From Ignavibacteria bacterium (GTDB lineage Bacteria; Bacteroidota; Ignavibacteria; Tepidaquicellales; OLB5), in contig JAUQWT010000136.1 in the NCBI GenBank assembly GCA_030835005.1, positions 1 through 13,411 on the forward strand: a DNA stretch of 13,411 bases. The letters run 5' to 3'. The notes under the pieces were generated by a model that did no database searches, was not told the origin of the DNA, and was given only the letters and a program-made list of their open reading frames with translations. This document shows positions 12,345 to 13,411 of this stretch, piece after piece. A program made the translations under genes and the position numbers. How positions within the stretch are numbered: the first letter of the stretch is position 1; each line of letters opens with the position of its first letter.

Positions 12345-13411
12345 ATGAAGAAACTGTTTGCGGTTTTTCTCGGGCTCGCTATGCTTAGTGCAAGCCTGTA
12401 TTCACAGAGCGGATTCAACTCTGTATATTCAAAAGATGGCTCTCATGTAATTGCTGTTGGACCCGGAGGCAATGTTTTCGTATCTTATGACGGAGGCGCT
12501 AATTTTGGCTCATATCCGGCAGGCGGAGGTTTCACATTGAACTCTGTTCACGCAATTAATCAGAAGATATGGCTTGTTGGTAACAGCGGCAGCATTTTGG
12601 TAAGCGTTAACGGAGGCGGCACCTATAATAATTACTCAATAGGCGGAAGCGATCTTTATTCAGTTTACTTCATTGATGAAAACACAGGCTGGGCAGTTGG
12701 TGATGCCGGCACAATTAGGAAAACGGTTAACGGCGGACTTAACTGGACATCACAGACAGCTCCAACATCAGACAACATTAGAAGTGTTAAGTTCACAAGC
12801 GCAAATAACGGTTTTGCATGCGGTTATAACGGTAAAGCAATTTATACTGTTAACGGCGGAACCAGCTGGCAAAGCTACACTACCGGAACAACAATGAACC
12901 TTCTTTCCATTGACGTTAACGGCAGCACAGTAGTATGTACCGGCGCTGACGGAAAGATATTCAAGTACAACGGTTCTGTATGGTCAACGCATGATTACAA
13001 GAGCATTTCCAAATCTGAGGTCAGAAGCGTGGCAATGATCAGCGCTTCGACATTCTATACCTGCGGAGGCGGAGGATTCATAAATAAAACAGTTGACGGC
13101 GGCGTCAGCAGAACATACCAGGAAAACCCAATAATGGGACCTTTAAGCGATATATTTTTCTTTGATGCCAATAAAGGATGGGCTGTAGCTTCGAACAACA
13201 ATGCAATACTGAGAACAAATGACGGCGGTGCAACGTGGCAGTTCCAAAGCGGCGTTAGTGTCACAAGATCACTGGTAAGAAAACAAAATACGACAGGTAA
13301 CATCGGCAATCCTTTCTGCTACCATCCGGCAAACAAGAACGGAATGTTCATTCTTGCCGGAAGCACACTGTACAGAAGCCTTGATAAAGGAGAGAACTGG
13401 ACAATTATTTC
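12345..13411 (+). CDS. Exported Ycf48-like/BNR propeller protein (C-terminus off right edge)
   Basis: A frame of 355 complete codons runs open to the window edge. It begins with a signal peptide (MKKLFAVFLGLAMLSASLYSQ). Successive propeller blades follow, carrying the Ycf48-like pattern GWAVGDAGTIRKTVNGGLNW (about residues 114-133) and variants such as GWAVASNNNAILRTNDGGATW and YRSLDKGENW; several blades repeat T[VN][ND]GGxxW. Glycine and asparagine are abundant, as in secreted Bacteroidota proteins. Its resemblance to the sorting-domain propeller protein at 4948-6351 makes a T9SS sorting domain beyond the edge likely, but that part is not visible. ATG start is preceded by GAAGAGAA. Role unknown: surface or matrix protein. 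Confidence 0.88.
   Translation, partial: MKKLFAVFLGLAMLSASLYSQSGFNSVYSKDGSHVIAVGPGGNVFVSYDGGANFGSYPAGGGFTLNSVHAINQKIWLVGNSGSILVSVNGGGTYNNYSIGGSDLYSVYFIDENTGWAVGDAGTIRKTVNGGLNWTSQTAPTSDNIRSVKFTSANNGFACGYNGKAIYTVNGGTSWQSYTTGTTMNLLSIDVNGSTVVCTGADGKIFKYNGSVWSTHDYKSISKSEVRSVAMISASTFYTCGGGGFINKTVDGGVSRTYQENPIMGPLSDIFFFDANKGWAVASNNNAILRTNDGGATWQFQSGVSVTRSLVRKQNTTGNIGNPFCYHPANKNGMFILAGSTLYRSLDKGENWTII

Noticed and set aside
12673..12897. 74-codon plus-strand frame near the right edge
   Set aside because: A shadow in another frame of the propeller protein starting at 12345, whose frame carries a signal peptide and regular blade motifs.

Overview
The window looks like a chromosomal piece of a Bacteroidota/Chlorobi-group bacterium, most likely an Ignavibacteriota-type organism. 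The clearest marker is the gene at 4948-6351. Its last ~100 residues carry the LYQNYPNPFNP ... KEVATLVN ... GVYFYRL ... TETKKMILIK pattern of type IX secretion (T9SS) type A sorting domains, in the form common in Ignavibacteria. Two neighbouring proteins have the TPR / beta-propeller / carboxypeptidase-regulatory-like / OmpA architecture of the T9SS protein PorE. This assignment comes from motif recognition; no search was run.

Layout. (1) 1-4128, minus strand: an apparent operon of two tandem paralogous PorE-like OmpA proteins followed by a multi-pass membrane protein with an HSHSH motif, cut by the left edge. (2) 4129-4947: a long non-coding stretch packed with short palindromes and repeats. 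(3) 4948-6351, minus: a secreted Ycf48/BNR-propeller protein with a T9SS sorting domain. (4) 6352-6781: non-coding, with one doubtful micro-ORF, a dispersed hairpin and a good rho-independent terminator. (5) 10194 down to 6782, minus: a tight operon encoding a TRIC/UPF0126 channel, a CDP-alcohol phosphatidyltransferase, a PTPS-II-type pterin synthase, GTP cyclohydrolase I (folE) and a SpoU/TrmH RNA methyltransferase. (6) tRNA-Arg(CCG), minus, at 10299-10370, with a large inverted repeat between it and the operon. (7) A plus-strand transglutaminase-like lipoprotein gene (10505-11548), convergent with a minus-strand UPF0114/YqhA gene (11599-12129). (8) A second propeller-type exported protein (12345 onward, plus) cut by the right edge.

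How the genes fit together: folE and the PTPS gene catalyse consecutive steps from GTP to a reduced pterin, plausibly tetrahydrobiopterin-like. The PorE-like pair and the two exported propeller proteins fit an envelope with a T9SS. The other operon members have no evident shared pathway.

I found no defence system, CRISPR array, IS element or clearly new multi-gene system. The more unusual signals are two. Short dispersed repeats (15-bp palindromes, TTTGACATTTG units, a 9-bp tandem repeat) sit in frame inside three otherwise normal genes. Two genes (trmH and the left-edge membrane protein) have conserved-looking N-termini with no ATG, GTG or TTG available, which suggests initiation at ATA or a related codon.
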